A stretch of 64,000 nucleotides of DNA from Lentihominibacter hominis (GCF_014385065.1 NZ_JACRTA010000001.1:62001-126000), one strand, 5' to 3'; numbered from the stretch's first letter, positions 44,832 to 54,362 are shown. Numbers and translations: made by a program. Notes: a model not told the origin generated them from the sequence alone.

Positions 44832-45770
44832 TTATTTTCTCAGTTTATCAAGAGTTGCCGAAAAATCATCAGGCAACGGACTTTTAAATTCCATATATAG
44901 TCCAGTTGTGGGATGTTCAAATCCCAATGTCTCTGCATGCAGCATCTGCCTCTTCACACCCAGCTTATTGCTCTGAAGGCCATACAGATCATCTCCCAAC
45001 AGGGGATGTCTTATATATGACATATGAACTCTTATCTGATGAGTCCTCCCCGTCTCTAAAACAGCTTCTACAAGAGTAAACTTTCCAAAACGTTCCAAAA
45101 CTTTATAATGAGTTACCGCTTTTTTTGAATTAATGGAAGTCACGGCATTTCTCAGTCTGTTTTTAGGATCTCTTCCTATAGGTTCCGCCACAGTTCCTTC
45201 GTCTTCTTTGATATTATTATAAACTATCGCCTTATATTTTCTGGTTATACTATGACACGAAAGCTGATGAGAAAGTTTATCATGAGCCTTATCTGTTTTC
45301 GCTACCATGAGAAGGCCGCTCGTGTTTTTATCTATACGATGAACTATACCGGGTCTTATTATGCCATTTATCGAAGAAAGTTTGTCTTTGCAGTGATACA
45401 TCAGAGCATTTACAAGGGTTGCCGAATAGTTTCCCGGAGCCGGATGCACCACCATTCCTGCCGGCTTATTTACCACCAGCATATCATCATCCTCATATAC
45501 TATTTCAATGGGAATATTTTCAGCTTCCACCTTTAATTCTTCAGGCTCCGGTATATATACCCACACCTTATCACCTTCTGAAGCTTTATATTTTTTCTCC
45601 CTGCATATCCTTCCGTTGACACTGACATTACCATTGTCAAAAAGTTTTTGAATGAAACTTCTTGAATATTCCTCCAAAACTGCAGTAATAACAACGTCCA
45701 GACGAACTCCTGCTGTCTGCTGCGTTATAAATATTTCTGCGGATTTTTCTGTCGTTTTTTCACCGCTCAC
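44832..45770 (-). CDS. rluD: RluA-family 23S rRNA pseudouridine synthase, RluD-like
   Basis: 312 aa. S4 domain at ~20-80 (RLDVVITAVLEEYSRSFIQK); catalytic Asp147 in GIVHRIDKNTSG; RTHQIRVHMSYIRHPLLGD near 255. Isomerises uridines in 23S rRNA. Its start overlaps the end of lspA by 4 bases, the normal lspA-rluD pairing in Firmicutes. RluD is the best guess within the family; the exact target site is not certain. Confidence 0.92.
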   Translation of the reverse strand: MSGEKTTEKSAEIFITQQTAGVRLDVVITAVLEEYSRSFIQKLFDNGNVSVNGRICREKKYKASEGDKVWVYIPEPEELKVEAENIPIEIVYEDDDMLVVNKPAGMVVHPAPGNYSATLVNALMYHCKDKLSSINGIIRPGIVHRIDKNTSGLLMVAKTDKAHDKLSHQLSCHSITRKYKAIVYNNIKEDEGTVAEPIGRDPKNRLRNAVTSINSKKAVTHYKVLERFGKFTLVEAVLETGRTHQIRVHMSYIRHPLLGDDLYGLQSNKLGVKRQMLHAETLGFEHPTTGLYMEFKSPLPDDFSATLDKLRK

Positions 45771-46234
45771 TTCTTCGCCCTCTTCCCCTCAAGAAAAATA
45801 ACGTCAAGCAGCAACAGCCCGCAGCCTGCACATATAAATATATCAGCTACATTAAATACCGGAAAATCAAAAGAAGGTATAAACCTACAGTCAAACATAT
45901 CCACCACATATCCGCGTGACACTCTGTCTATAAAGTTTCCTATTCCGCCCCCACATATAAAAACTATCGAAAGAATTGTTATTCTGCTCCATAAATTTCT
46001 TTTCATATAGATTAACACAAGAGCGGCAACAAGAACTACAGCCGGCAAAACGATCAATATAATCCATTGCTGTTCCCACATGCTGAAGGCCGCGCCCTGA
46101 TTCTGAACATAAGTTATGCGTATTATATCACCTATCACCGGCAAACTCTGCCCGACATTCATATTGGAAAAAACCAGATACTTAATCAACTGATCAAACA
46201 ATATTATAGCTGCAACTACTAAATAATAAATCAT
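45767..46234 (-). CDS. lspA: Lipoprotein signal peptidase (signal peptidase II)
   Basis: 155 aa, four membrane helices. Catalytic aspartates are Asp112 (VVDMFD) and Asp131 (FNVADIFI); NQGAAFS and GGGIGNFIDR are further LspA motifs. Cleaves prolipoproteins in the cytoplasmic membrane. Located between divIVA and rluD. Confidence 0.96.
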   Translation of the reverse strand: MIYYLVVAAIILFDQLIKYLVFSNMNVGQSLPVIGDIIRITYVQNQGAAFSMWEQQWIILIVLPAVVLVAALVLIYMKRNLWSRITILSIVFICGGGIGNFIDRVSRGYVVDMFDCRFIPSFDFPVFNVADIFICAGCGLLLLDVIFLEGKRAKK

Positions 46235-46265
46235 ATGAAAATGGGGCGTGACCGCCCCGCCTCCT

Positions 46266-46868
46266 TTAATATTTTACGTTTCTCATAGTCTCCTGTTTAT
46301 CCCCGGGTCTGCTTCCGCTTTTATAACGGAATGTTCCCGCGCCGGACTTTGGCTGATCAGATGCCCTATCCTGCGGAGCCTGAGGAAGATCGTCAAAATC
46401 ATCTATTCCCAGTTCAGGAAACATCTCTCCGCTCAGCGACTCGAACCTCTGCAGCTCCGATTGCAGCAGCTGTTTATATTTCGTCCTGAAGTCAATGAAT
46501 CTGTTTTTCATAACTTTGCTTTCTTCAGCAATCCTGTCAGCTGTATCTCTTGCTTCTTTCTGCATAAGCTGTGCATCCAGCTCTGCATTCTTCAAAAGTA
46601 TATCGGCTCTCTTTTCAGCACTGGCAGAAATATCCGCCATCAGAGTCTTTGCAGCTTCCAATGTTTCCACTACTGTACCTTCAGAACTTCTGTATCTCTC
46701 CAGCTCTTCCACAAGCCTGCTGTTTTCTTCCTTAGTCTCGCGAAGCTCATTGAGAAGCCTTTCCAAATCTATAGTTATCTCATCGAGAAACTGATTTACT
46801 TCATCTTCTTTATATCCACGAACCGATCTGCTAAAATCTTTCTCTTGTATATCTATCGGTCTGATCAT
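46266..46868 (-). CDS. divIVA: DivIVA-domain protein
   Basis: 200 aa. The N-terminus IRPIDIQEKDFSRSVRGYKE is the conserved membrane-curvature-binding DivIVA segment, followed by a coiled coil (~25-140) rich in Glu/Arg/Leu. The polar tail ends in KSGSRPGDKQETMRNVKY. Organises the cell pole or division site. Next to sepF, as in most Firmicutes. Confidence 0.92.
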   Translation of the reverse strand: MIRPIDIQEKDFSRSVRGYKEDEVNQFLDEITIDLERLLNELRETKEENSRLVEELERYRSSEGTVVETLEAAKTLMADISASAEKRADILLKNAELDAQLMQKEARDTADRIAEESKVMKNRFIDFRTKYKQLLQSELQRFESLSGEMFPELGIDDFDDLPQAPQDRASDQPKSGAGTFRYKSGSRPGDKQETMRNVKY

Positions 46869-46883
46869 CGTTACCCCTCCTGA

Positions 46884-47378
46884 CTATTTCCACGGATTAA
46901 TATCTTCTGCATTACCTCCTGCAAAATTATATGGCTTGCTCTCCCCTTCGGCGAATATATCCACATTCTCCGGAGCGAAAACAAAAATATTATTGGCCAC
47001 TTTCTGAACATTTCCGTTCAGCGCATACGTAGCTCCTCCCAGAAAATCAAATATCTTCCTTGCCGTATCTGAATCCAGTTTTTCAAGATTCACAATTATA
47101 GGCTTTCTGCTCTTTAAGCTGTCCACCAACTTGGAACATTCATCAAATCCTTTTGGCTCTATGACCATAAGTTTAAATTTGCTCGTCAACGCTTTCACCG
47201 TCCTGTTCTGCATCGAAACAACATTGCCGCTGTCATATCTCTGCTGAGATGTAAGAGGCTGTCTGTTCTCAACAGGCTTCCTGTCGTAATTATAATCCTC
47301 TTCCTGCTCCTCATCCAGTTCTTCGTCTTCATAATCCTCGAAGCCCATCAGATCTTTAAATTTGTTAAAAACTCCCAT
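46884..47378 (-). CDS. sepF: Cell division protein SepF
   Basis: 164 aa. The N-terminal amphipathic helix MGVFNKFKDLMGFEDYEDEE binds membrane; a variable linker is followed by the SepF fold (~75-150) with VIEPKGFDECSKLVDSLKSR and KIFDFLGGATYALNG. Links FtsZ to the membrane. Between yggS and divIVA; ftsZ and ylmG are not in this cluster. Confidence 0.95.
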   Translation of the reverse strand: MGVFNKFKDLMGFEDYEDEELDEEQEEDYNYDRKPVENRQPLTSQQRYDSGNVVSMQNRTVKALTSKFKLMVIEPKGFDECSKLVDSLKSRKPIIVNLEKLDSDTARKIFDFLGGATYALNGNVQKVANNIFVFAPENVDIFAEGESKPYNFAGGNAEDINPWK

Positions 47379-47387
47379 GACTACCTC

Positions 47388-48089
47388 CTAAATTTTACTG
47401 TAATCTCTCTCACCGAATATAGCACTCCCTACTCTTACAAGATTTGACCCAGCTTCGATGGCTACCGGGAAATCATGGGACATACCCATTGATAAATATC
47501 TGAAATCCAGTCTCGGATGTTCTATCCTGCTAAACTGATCATACTGCTTTTTTACTTGCTCAAAATAAATCTTTATATCTTCGGGATCATCAGCATAAGG
47601 CGCTATGCACATAAGACCTCTTATCCTTATATTCTCACAGCTTTGGAGAATATCCTTTATAAGCTGCTCCGATTCGCCTGTTGTTACTCCGAATTTGCTC
47701 TCCTCACGTGCTGAATTCACCTGTATCAGAATATCCATGTCTATTCCGTGAGCTGCGGCTCGTTTATTTATCTCTGCAGCCAGTTTATATGAATCCACTG
47801 AATGTATCATTGAAACCTTATCTATGATATATTTCACCTTATTTGTCTGCAAGTGACCTATCATATGCCACTTCACAGGCTTCACGTTATCATACTTGTC
47901 CATTATTTCCTGGACCTTGTTTTCCCCTATATCAGTCACCCCTGCATCTATTGCTGTATTTATCTCTTCAGGTGTCCTTGTCTTGCTTACAGCCACCAGC
48001 AGAACATCTTCTGCAGTTCTTCCGCAGCTTTCCGCGGTTTCTTTTATCTGCCGTTTTATTCTGATCAGATTGCCTCTTATATCCTCCAT
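47388..48089 (-). CDS. yggS: YggS-family PLP homeostasis protein
   Basis: 233 aa, single-domain alanine racemase-N fold. PLP lysine in LLVAVSKTRTPEE (near residue 36); GENKVQEIMDK, WHMIGHLQTNKVKYI, GLMCIAPYADD and LSMGMSHDFPVAIEAGSNLVR (in part) are characteristic. Believed to buffer pyridoxal phosphate. Starts 2 bases after the HlyD-like gene. Confidence 0.94.
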   Translation of the reverse strand: MEDIRGNLIRIKRQIKETAESCGRTAEDVLLVAVSKTRTPEEINTAIDAGVTDIGENKVQEIMDKYDNVKPVKWHMIGHLQTNKVKYIIDKVSMIHSVDSYKLAAEINKRAAAHGIDMDILIQVNSAREESKFGVTTGESEQLIKDILQSCENIRIRGLMCIAPYADDPEDIKIYFEQVKKQYDQFSRIEHPRLDFRYLSMGMSHDFPVAIEAGSNLVRVGSAIFGERDYSKI

Positions 48090-48091
48090 TA

Positions 48092-49147
48092 CTAATCCTC
48101 CTCTTGAGATTTCTTACTTTGCGAAGTCTCTTCGGCCTCCTTTTTCAATTCTTTTTCAAGAACACTTTTCGGATGTTTCAGCACTTCATCATATACATCT
48201 ACAGTATATACTTGATTGCCCTCATCATCCGTAAAAGTTACATCTTCTATGACTGATTCCTTATCATCACTGGAAATAACTTTTACCCTTGTGAATACAT
48301 AGTCTCCATTTTTATTTTTAACATATACGCCTTTATTTCCATTCTTTTCAACTATACATTTATTGTAGACGATCAGTCCCTCATTATCACTGGTGACTAT
48401 GGACATATCTTCAGCGCGGCTTTCGCAGAAAGCTTTGTAATATACATCGAGATAAAATATAACTTTACAGTCATCTCCATCTTTCTCGACACTGTAAACA
48501 CTGGCATCTACAGTCCCTTCAGGCAGCTCCAGCGATACCTTTGTGCCTTCCGAATAAGCTTCTGCCGTTTTGCTGTCTACCCAGCACAACACAAACCATC
48601 GGTCATCGGCAGATACCTTATATATAGGCTCTCCTTTTATAACTGAATTCCTCTCCAGATTAGCCGAATCATAAGACAGACTTTCAACCTTTTCACGCTT
48701 TATCTTGTCCATATTTTCAGGAGTAAAATAGTCTTCGTACCCATCTATTGTGAGACTGAATACACCACTTATAGGAGCGTCATATTCCTCGGAAAGTCCG
48801 TCAAATCCTTCCAGTCTTTCCGTGTATTTGCTAAATCTCGCCTTTTGTTCCTTTTCATTCTCAGATGCCACGGAAATTATAGGGTGGCCTTTCTTTACAG
48901 CGGTTCCCACGCTTACAAGATATTGGATATCACCTGATTCCGATGCTATTCCCACACTTTCGTCTTTTATAAAATATCCCTTGGTCTCATACGATAATTT
49001 TAAGGTACCCGGTCTCAATATCTGAGTAGTCTCAAAAACATCTGTCACCTTAGGCAGAAGCTGAACAACGATATATAGTAGAAGCAACACTGCCAAATAG
49101 ATACATATTGCTTTTTTTGTTTTTTTACTGAGTTTAGTTTTCATCAT
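48092..49147 (-). CDS. HlyD-like membrane-anchored protein of the division cluster
   Basis: 351 aa. An N-terminal membrane helix (~13-31, AICIYLAVLLLLYIVVQLLP) precedes a biotinyl-like beta segment (SVGTAVKKGHPIISV), a second beta section and an acidic tail (EKELKKEAEETSQSKKSQEE). It matches the HlyD-domain proteins found upstream of yggS/sepF in Clostridia. No ABC partner adjoins it, so an efflux adaptor role is not shown. Function unknown; perhaps cell-envelope related. Confidence 0.72.
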   Translation of the reverse strand: MMKTKLSKKTKKAICIYLAVLLLLYIVVQLLPKVTDVFETTQILRPGTLKLSYETKGYFIKDESVGIASESGDIQYLVSVGTAVKKGHPIISVASENEKEQKARFSKYTERLEGFDGLSEEYDAPISGVFSLTIDGYEDYFTPENMDKIKREKVESLSYDSANLERNSVIKGEPIYKVSADDRWFVLCWVDSKTAEAYSEGTKVSLELPEGTVDASVYSVEKDGDDCKVIFYLDVYYKAFCESRAEDMSIVTSDNEGLIVYNKCIVEKNGNKGVYVKNKNGDYVFTRVKVISSDDKESVIEDVTFTDDEGNQVYTVDVYDEVLKHPKSVLEKELKKEAEETSQSKKSQEED

Positions 49148-49183
49148 CTTATTTTACACCAAAGAATTACTGCTTGCAATGTA

Positions 49184-49927
49184 CTATAACTCCATTTTAA
49201 TGATTTCTTCCAGTATTTTTCCCTCATCTTTAGAAAGATTTCTGCATTTCTTTACAAATTCATCAAATAAGTCAGGTCTGCGCTTTTTTGTAAGCATCAG
49301 CGCCTCCCGAAATTTCCACAAATCTATAAGTTTATGATTACCGCTTACCAAAACCTCCGGCACCTGCATCCCTCTGTACTCCCTCGGTTTAGTATACTGA
49401 GGATGCTCCAGCAATCCGGAATATATAGATTCATCCATAGCCGAATTTTCATTTCCGAGAACCTCAGGGATAAGTCTTGCGACAGAATCTATCAATACCA
49501 TAGCCGGAAGTTCTCCTCCCGTAAGAACATAATCTCCTATAGAGACTTCTTCTATCTCCCAATAATCCAGCACTCTCTGATCCACACCTTCATAATGACC
49601 GCATAATATGACAAACTCATCAAGCTGCGACATCTGCTTTATCATATCTGAATCCAGCAGCCTTCCTCTGGGAGACATGTATACTATCTTTTTTCTGTCT
49701 GCTTCCACTGATTCAAGAGCGCCAAAAATGGGATCAGCCATCATTACCATTCCCCCGCCTCCTCCAAACGGATAGTCATCAGCCCTGTTATGTCTGTCAT
49801 TAGTAAAATCTCTTATATCAGTAAGTCTTATATCAAGTATTCCTTTCCCTACAGCTCTGCCTAAAATACTGCTTTCAGTGACAGGCGAAAACATTTCGGG
49901 AAACAGCGTAAGCACATCTATCTTCAT
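49184..49927 (-). CDS. trmD: tRNA (guanosine(37)-N1)-methyltransferase
   Basis: 247 aa. SPOUT-class enzyme, trefoil knot with YMSPRGRLLD, LCGHYEGVDQRVLDYW and SIGDYVLTGGELPAMVLIDS (near 130-150). N-terminal MKIDVLTLFPEMFSPVTES is standard. Methylates G37 to prevent frameshifting. It follows rimM by 23 bases; rplS, which often follows trmD, is absent. Confidence 0.97.
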   Translation of the reverse strand: MKIDVLTLFPEMFSPVTESSILGRAVGKGILDIRLTDIRDFTNDRHNRADDYPFGGGGGMVMMADPIFGALESVEADRKKIVYMSPRGRLLDSDMIKQMSQLDEFVILCGHYEGVDQRVLDYWEIEEVSIGDYVLTGGELPAMVLIDSVARLIPEVLGNENSAMDESIYSGLLEHPQYTKPREYRGMQVPEVLVSGNHKLIDLWKFREALMLTKKRRPDLFDEFVKKCRNLSKDEGKILEEIIKMEL

Positions 49928-49950
49928 CTTTTTCTCCTGAATTCTCAGAC

Positions 49951-50448
49951 TTAAAGATCCATAAGGCCATCTATCAATCTGACGAGGATCTCTTTTTTCT
50001 CAATATCTATATTCAATACGAATTCGTCCACCTTTGGTATAAGTACTTTCTTTCCGCCCTGTTTTTTAACCTCAAATATATCCTGAGCCGTATTCTGTAT
50101 AACATCAGTAACTTCACCCAAAAAAGTTCCGTTTTCTTCTCGGACCGCCATGCCTATAATATCTCTGACATAGTACTGCCCCTGCGGAAGCTCCGGCAAG
50201 TCCTCCTCTGTCACGTACAGTTCTCTGCCTCTTAAAGCTTCTGCCCTGTCTCTGTCTGAGATGCCTTCCAGCTTCAGTATCACCATATTTTTCTGTACCC
50301 TTACGCTTTCTACGGCTGTCAGATCATTCTCTACATATATATGGGATGTATTCTCATATATCTCGCTTCTATCTGAATAATTATAGACTTTGACTTCGCC
50401 CTTAAGTCCTACTGTATTGACTATCTTCCCTATTTTAATCTTATCCAT
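49951..50448 (-). CDS. rimM: 16S rRNA processing protein RimM
   Basis: 165 aa. RimM N-terminal barrel (IGKIVNTVGLKGEVKVYNYSD in part) and C-terminal PRC barrel (YYVRDIIGMAV ... KVLIPKVDEFVLNIDIEKKE). Assists 30S maturation and binds S19. Between khpA and trmD. Confidence 0.95.
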   Translation of the reverse strand: MDKIKIGKIVNTVGLKGEVKVYNYSDRSEIYENTSHIYVENDLTAVESVRVQKNMVILKLEGISDRDRAEALRGRELYVTEEDLPELPQGQYYVRDIIGMAVREENGTFLGEVTDVIQNTAQDIFEVKKQGGKKVLIPKVDEFVLNIDIEKKEILVRLIDGLMDL

Positions 50449-50533
50449 ACCGCTCCACCTTATTAGCCTTTAAATTTATAACAAAAGACCGTCCCACATA
50501 TAAAACAATAATATTTCATTTATGATAAAGCAC

Positions 50534-50563
50534 AGGCACATATACCACGAAATATATGTGCCT
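50534..50563. other. Hairpin between khpA and rimM
   Basis: Stem AGGCACATAT / ATATGTGCCT with a 10-base loop. On the minus strand no T-run follows, so the operon is probably not ended; it may be a processing or stability element. Confidence 0.5.
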
Positions 50564-50570
50564 TTTGTCT

Positions 50571-50810
50571 CTATTGAACTATTTCAACTACTACTCTGAT
50601 ATTGGCCTTTGTAGCCGCTGCCTTTACAACAGTACGAATAGCTTTGGCAATTCTGCCTTGCTTTCCGATAACCTTCCCCATATCATCGGGAGCTACCTTA
50701 AGCTGTATAATCGTAGTGCCATTGGACTGTGACTCGGAAACTTCAACTGCTTCCGGATGTTCAACTAGTGACTTTGCAATTGCACTAACCAATTCCACCA
50801 TTGAATCCAC
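50571..50810 (-). CDS. khpA: KH-domain RNA-binding protein KhpA
   Basis: 79 aa. Single KH domain with the GxxG loop GKQG (VIGKQGRIAKAI, near 49-60). Also known as YlqC; pairs with KhpB/EloR in cell-envelope control and RNA binding. Located between rpsP and rimM as in most Firmicutes. Confidence 0.94.
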   Translation of the reverse strand: MDSMVELVSAIAKSLVEHPEAVEVSESQSNGTTIIQLKVAPDDMGKVIGKQGRIAKAIRTVVKAAATKANIRVVVEIVQ

Positions 50811-50816
50811 CGCTTT

Positions 50817-51056
50817 CTATAAAATCCCAGTCTTTTTGAAAAGCTTCTTAACTGTTTCTGTAGGCTGAGCTCCGTTTCCTAACCATTTCTTGGCAGCTTC
50901 TTCATCGATATTAATATCAACAGGATCTGTCAATGGATTGTAATATCCGATCTCTTCAATAAACTTTCCGTCTCTTGGCGCCCTGATATCAGCGACAACT
51001 ACACGATAAAAAGGCTTCTTGTGAGCTCCCATTCTCTTAAGTCTGATTTTAACCAT
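50817..51056 (-). CDS. rpsP: 30S ribosomal protein S16
   Basis: 79 aa. [20 protein letters not shown] and [15 protein letters not shown] are S16 signatures. AGGAGG precedes ATG. Between ffh and khpA. Confidence 0.98.
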   Translation of the reverse strand: MVKIRLKRMGAHKKPFYRVVVADIRAPRDGKFIEEIGYYNPLTDPVDINIDEEAAKKWLGNGAQPTETVKKLFKKTGIL

Positions 51057-51106
51057 TTCTTTATTTCCTCCTAAAAATTAAAAACTTTCTTCTATTTCAC
51101 GGAGAT

Positions 51107-52447
51107 TTAAAATCCCCGGAACATTCTGTTCATTCTGCCTGCCCCACCTTTTCCGGAAAAGCTTTTCATCATCTTCTTTGCATCATTATATCTCTTGACA
51201 AGCTGATTTATTTTTGAAACAGGCTGCCCGCATCCTGCTGCGATTCTTCTTCTGCGGCTGGCGTTGAGTATATTGGGATCTTCACGCTCTGCCTTTGTCA
51301 TAGACTGTATTATAGCTTCCATCTGGGCAAACTCTTTTTCACTTTGGGCAAGATTAATATTATTCTTGGCATTACTGTTAACGCCCGGTATCATATCAAG
51401 TATTTTGGCTATCCCGCCCATTTTTTTAATCTGCCCCATCTGCTCAAGGAAATCTTCAAGGGTAAATTTATTTTTTCTCAGTTTTTTCTCGAGCTCTGCC
51501 GCTTTCTGTTCATCGTAATCTTCCTGAGCTTTCTCGATAAGCGTAAGCATATCTCCCATACCCAGTATTCTGCTTGCCATCCTCTCCGGATGAAAAGGTT
51601 CGAGAGCATCAAGCTTCTCCCCCATACCTACGAACTTTATAGGCTTGCCTGTTACTTTCTTTGCAGAAAGAGCAGCCCCGCCTCTTGAATCACCATCCAT
51701 TTTAGTCATGATGATACCGTCTATTCCCAGTTTTTCGTTAAACCCTTCCGCGGCATTGACTGCATCCTGCCCTGTAAGAGCATCAACCACCAGAAGTATT
51801 TCATGAGGCTTCACAGCCGACTTTATCGTCGCCAGTTCATCCATCAGCGCTTCATCTATCTGAAGCCGTCCGGCTGTATCGACTATAAGAACATTGAACC
51901 CTCTTCGCTGAGCTTCTTTAACCGCTTCCGCTGCTATCTTTTCCGGCTCTTTGCTGTCTCTCATGGTAAACACGGGTGTTTCCACTGAATTCCCCACCAC
52001 TTCCAGCTGATCTATAGCAGCCGGTCTGTAAATGTCACATGCACACAACATAGGCTTTTTCCCGTTTTTCTTAAGGTATGCCGCCAGTTTTCCGCAGGTA
52101 GTCGTCTTACCCGTACCTTGAAGTCCCACCATAAGATACACTGTAAATCCTTTAGGGGAATATGTCAGCTTGCTGCCGGTTCCGCCCATGAGCTCTGTCA
52201 GCTCTTCATTTACTATTTTTATCACCTGCTGAGCGGGCGTCAGACTAGCCATCACTTCCTCTCCAAGTGACTTTTCTTTTACTGCTGCCACAAAGTCCTT
52301 CACAACTTTGAAGTTTACATCTGCCTCAAGCAAAGCCAACTTGACTTCTCTCATCGCTGTATTTATGTCGGACTCTGTAAGACTTCCCTTACCCTTAAGT
52401 CCTTTGAAAACATTTTGCAGTTTTTCCGATAATCCTTCAAATGCCAT
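51107..52447 (-). CDS. ffh: Signal recognition particle protein Ffh
   Basis: 446 aa. N domain (~1-90), G domain with P-loop GLQGTGKTTTCGKLA (near 107), DTAGRLQIDEALMDEL and TKMDGDSRGGAALS, then a Met-rich M domain (ending KMMKSFSGKGGAGRMNRMFR in part). GTPase that targets nascent membrane proteins with 4.5S RNA. Starts 4 bases after ylxM. Confidence 0.98.
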   Translation of the reverse strand: MAFEGLSEKLQNVFKGLKGKGSLTESDINTAMREVKLALLEADVNFKVVKDFVAAVKEKSLGEEVMASLTPAQQVIKIVNEELTELMGGTGSKLTYSPKGFTVYLMVGLQGTGKTTTCGKLAAYLKKNGKKPMLCACDIYRPAAIDQLEVVGNSVETPVFTMRDSKEPEKIAAEAVKEAQRRGFNVLIVDTAGRLQIDEALMDELATIKSAVKPHEILLVVDALTGQDAVNAAEGFNEKLGIDGIIMTKMDGDSRGGAALSAKKVTGKPIKFVGMGEKLDALEPFHPERMASRILGMGDMLTLIEKAQEDYDEQKAAELEKKLRKNKFTLEDFLEQMGQIKKMGGIAKILDMIPGVNSNAKNNINLAQSEKEFAQMEAIIQSMTKAEREDPNILNASRRRRIAAGCGQPVSKINQLVKRYNDAKKMMKSFSGKGGAGRMNRMFRGF

Positions 52448-52451
52448 AGGA

Positions 52452-52826
52452 TCATTCCTCCAACTTATCTATAATATCTTTGACTTTTCTCAGATCTTCC
52501 ACAGCTTTGACTGTATTCTCAGTATTTTCATACAGCAACACATCTATCGTGCTGTCTATTATTCTGTCTATCTTACTGACAGCATCACTGCTTTTTCTGA
52601 ATTTTTCAACCAGCCCCAGCTTTCTTTCATACTCCGAAAGAGCTTTCTCCGCATTTTTCAGAGCATCATGAACTCCTTGCCTGCTTATATTGAATTCAGA
52701 AGCTATCTCCGAAAGAGAAAGATTTTCTTCATGATACAGCTCCATGACCTGACTCTGCCGTTTAGAGAGCAGCTGTCCGTAAAAATCATAGAGCAAACTG
52801 GCCTGAGTAATATCATCTATTTTCAT
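52452..52826 (-). CDS. ylxM: YlxM/p13-like helix-turn-helix protein
   Basis: About 124 aa. Sigma-70 region-4-like HTH: LLYDFYGQLLSKRQSQVMEL, SLSEIASEFNISRQGVHDAL. Acidic C-terminal helices. Invariably adjacent to ffh and may modulate the SRP pathway. I place the start at ATG 52824-52826 (MKIDDITQAS), preceded by AAAAGGTG; a longer frame from 52865 is less likely. Confidence 0.9.
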   Translation of the reverse strand: MKIDDITQASLLYDFYGQLLSKRQSQVMELYHEENLSLSEIASEFNISRQGVHDALKNAEKALSEYERKLGLVEKFRKSSDAVSKIDRIIDSTIDVLLYENTENTVKAVEDLRKVKDIIDKLEE

Positions 52827-52910
52827 ACTTTTCACCTTTTGCACCATGTCAGTATATATCAGCATCGTCTCGGTGTCAAGTTTTTTTCCTTAACACCTTA
52901 TGATATATTA

Positions 52911-52952
52911 AAATTGCCTGTCAAATATCAATTGACATTTGACAGGCAATTT
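52911..52952 (-). terminator. Terminator of the V-ATPase/thioesterase operon
   Basis: Perfect 16-bp stem AAATTGCCTGTCAAAT / ATTTGACAGGCAATTT with a 10-base loop, 14 bases after the thioesterase stop, with T-rich flank on the minus strand. Confidence 0.85.
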
Positions 52953-52965
52953 TTCAGCATATAGA

Positions 52966-53685
52966 TCAAACAGTTCTGAATTCCACATTTGCAAATATAT
53001 CTCCGCTTTCATCTCTTAAGGAAATCGTATAAAATTTGTCCCCCGATTCGTACATATACGGTATGAGAAGTTCCTTCACTTTGGCAGCTTTCTTATATTC
53101 TACACGCATAACAGATATGAAAGTATCTTCGGGAATACATTCCTGCGCAAACTGTATATATTTTGAATTATTCATATGATCATTTTTATCTATATGATAT
53201 CTGTATACTTTCATTCCTTCCATTACTGCAGGATTCACCTCTTTGGGAAGCCGTATTTTTCTGGGAATATATTCCATTCCTTTAAATTTTTCTTCAACAG
53301 GAACAGATGCTGCTAACTCTTTCGGTATAGCGACTGCTTTCCCGAGCTTCATATCTATAAAAGCTCCGCATGCATATGAGGACATCACCATATTGCCTTG
53401 CCTGTCATAGATATTAGTATTTCTAAAGCCATAGCTGTTTTTTATCTGATATACGGAAGTACTGATCCGTATCCTATCTCCATAATATGCCGGTTTTTGT
53501 ATATTAACCTGCCTGGATACCAAAAACATTGTAATATTATTTTCCCTGAAATACCTGCTCAGCAAATTTTCACTATCCAACTGAAACCCACTGCAGTCCT
53601 GCATGAAGTCAATAGCTGAACTTAACGTCAATTTGCCATCTGAGCCCACATGACTGCTTCCTACATCTCTCACTATCTCATACAT
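52966..53685 (-). CDS. Acyl-ACP thioesterase
   Basis: 239 aa. Two hotdog repeats, FatA/FatB-like: SSAIDFMQDCSGFQLDS, WFLVSRQVNI-type (MFLVSRQVNIQKPAYYGD), RNTNIYDRQGNMV, and catalytic region YRYHIDKNDHMNNSKYIQFA with Asp/His/Asn. Releases free fatty acids from acyl-ACP. It starts 22 bases after the V-ATPase subunit D gene and is followed by a strong terminator, so it appears to be the last gene of the V-ATPase operon. Confidence 0.88.
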   Translation of the reverse strand: MYEIVRDVGSSHVGSDGKLTLSSAIDFMQDCSGFQLDSENLLSRYFRENNITMFLVSRQVNIQKPAYYGDRIRISTSVYQIKNSYGFRNTNIYDRQGNMVMSSYACGAFIDMKLGKAVAIPKELAASVPVEEKFKGMEYIPRKIRLPKEVNPAVMEGMKVYRYHIDKNDHMNNSKYIQFAQECIPEDTFISVMRVEYKKAAKVKELLIPYMYESGDKFYTISLRDESGDIFANVEFRTV

Positions 53686-53707
53686 TGCTATCCGCTCCTT
53701 GGACCCC

Positions 53708-54349
53708 TTATTTCCGACGCGATATCATCATATCTTTCACTTTCATGAGTCTCGCCAGATTGCTTCTCTCATTCTCGTCCAGTTTCATTGTAATACTTTT
53801 CACGGTTTCATGCAATGCCGGAATCTGTACGTATTCAAGAGCATTGACCCTGCGTCTTGTCTTCTCGATCTCTTCCGCCAAAAGAGATACTGTCTTTTCC
53901 GTTTCAGCCAATTCAAACATCAAAGGAAGTATTTCATTTACAGCATTTACTGATTCATCCAGTTGCTGTGACGTAAAAGCAAAGCCATATGGATATGAAT
54001 TCTGATGATGCCCGCCCTCATAATCAATCCTATACTGGGGAACATCAACACCCATGATGTTTACTCCTGTTATATTACATCGCACACGATTCTTGGGAAT
54101 CATCAGTGCTTCCTGCAAAACAGCCTCATCCATATATGCCCCCGCCATGACAAATCCTGTGTATATATTTTTCATTTTTTCTTCAAGCCTTGTCCTAAGC
54201 TCAATGTTCTTTTCAGCAAGCTGAATGAACCTTTTTATCATATCATCCCGCTTATCTTTCAGCAGCCTGTGTCCTCTGGTAGAGGAAGCCAGACGTTTTT
54301 TCAGTCTGGCTAATTCCATACGGGTTGGTTTCACTTGTAAAACAGCCAT
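53708..54349 (-). CDS. ntpD: V-type ATP synthase subunit D
   Basis: 213 aa central stalk subunit. Long coiled coils at both ends (PTRMELARLKKRLASSTRGHRLLKDKRD in part; RVNALEYVQIPALHETVKSI). Gly-rich GHHQNSYPYG is in the globular middle. Rotates inside A3B3. Confidence 0.94.
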   Translation of the reverse strand: MAVLQVKPTRMELARLKKRLASSTRGHRLLKDKRDDMIKRFIQLAEKNIELRTRLEEKMKNIYTGFVMAGAYMDEAVLQEALMIPKNRVRCNITGVNIMGVDVPQYRIDYEGGHHQNSYPYGFAFTSQQLDESVNAVNEILPLMFELAETEKTVSLLAEEIEKTRRRVNALEYVQIPALHETVKSITMKLDENERSNLARLMKVKDMMISRRK

Positions 54350-54362
54350 TTAAAAAACCCCC

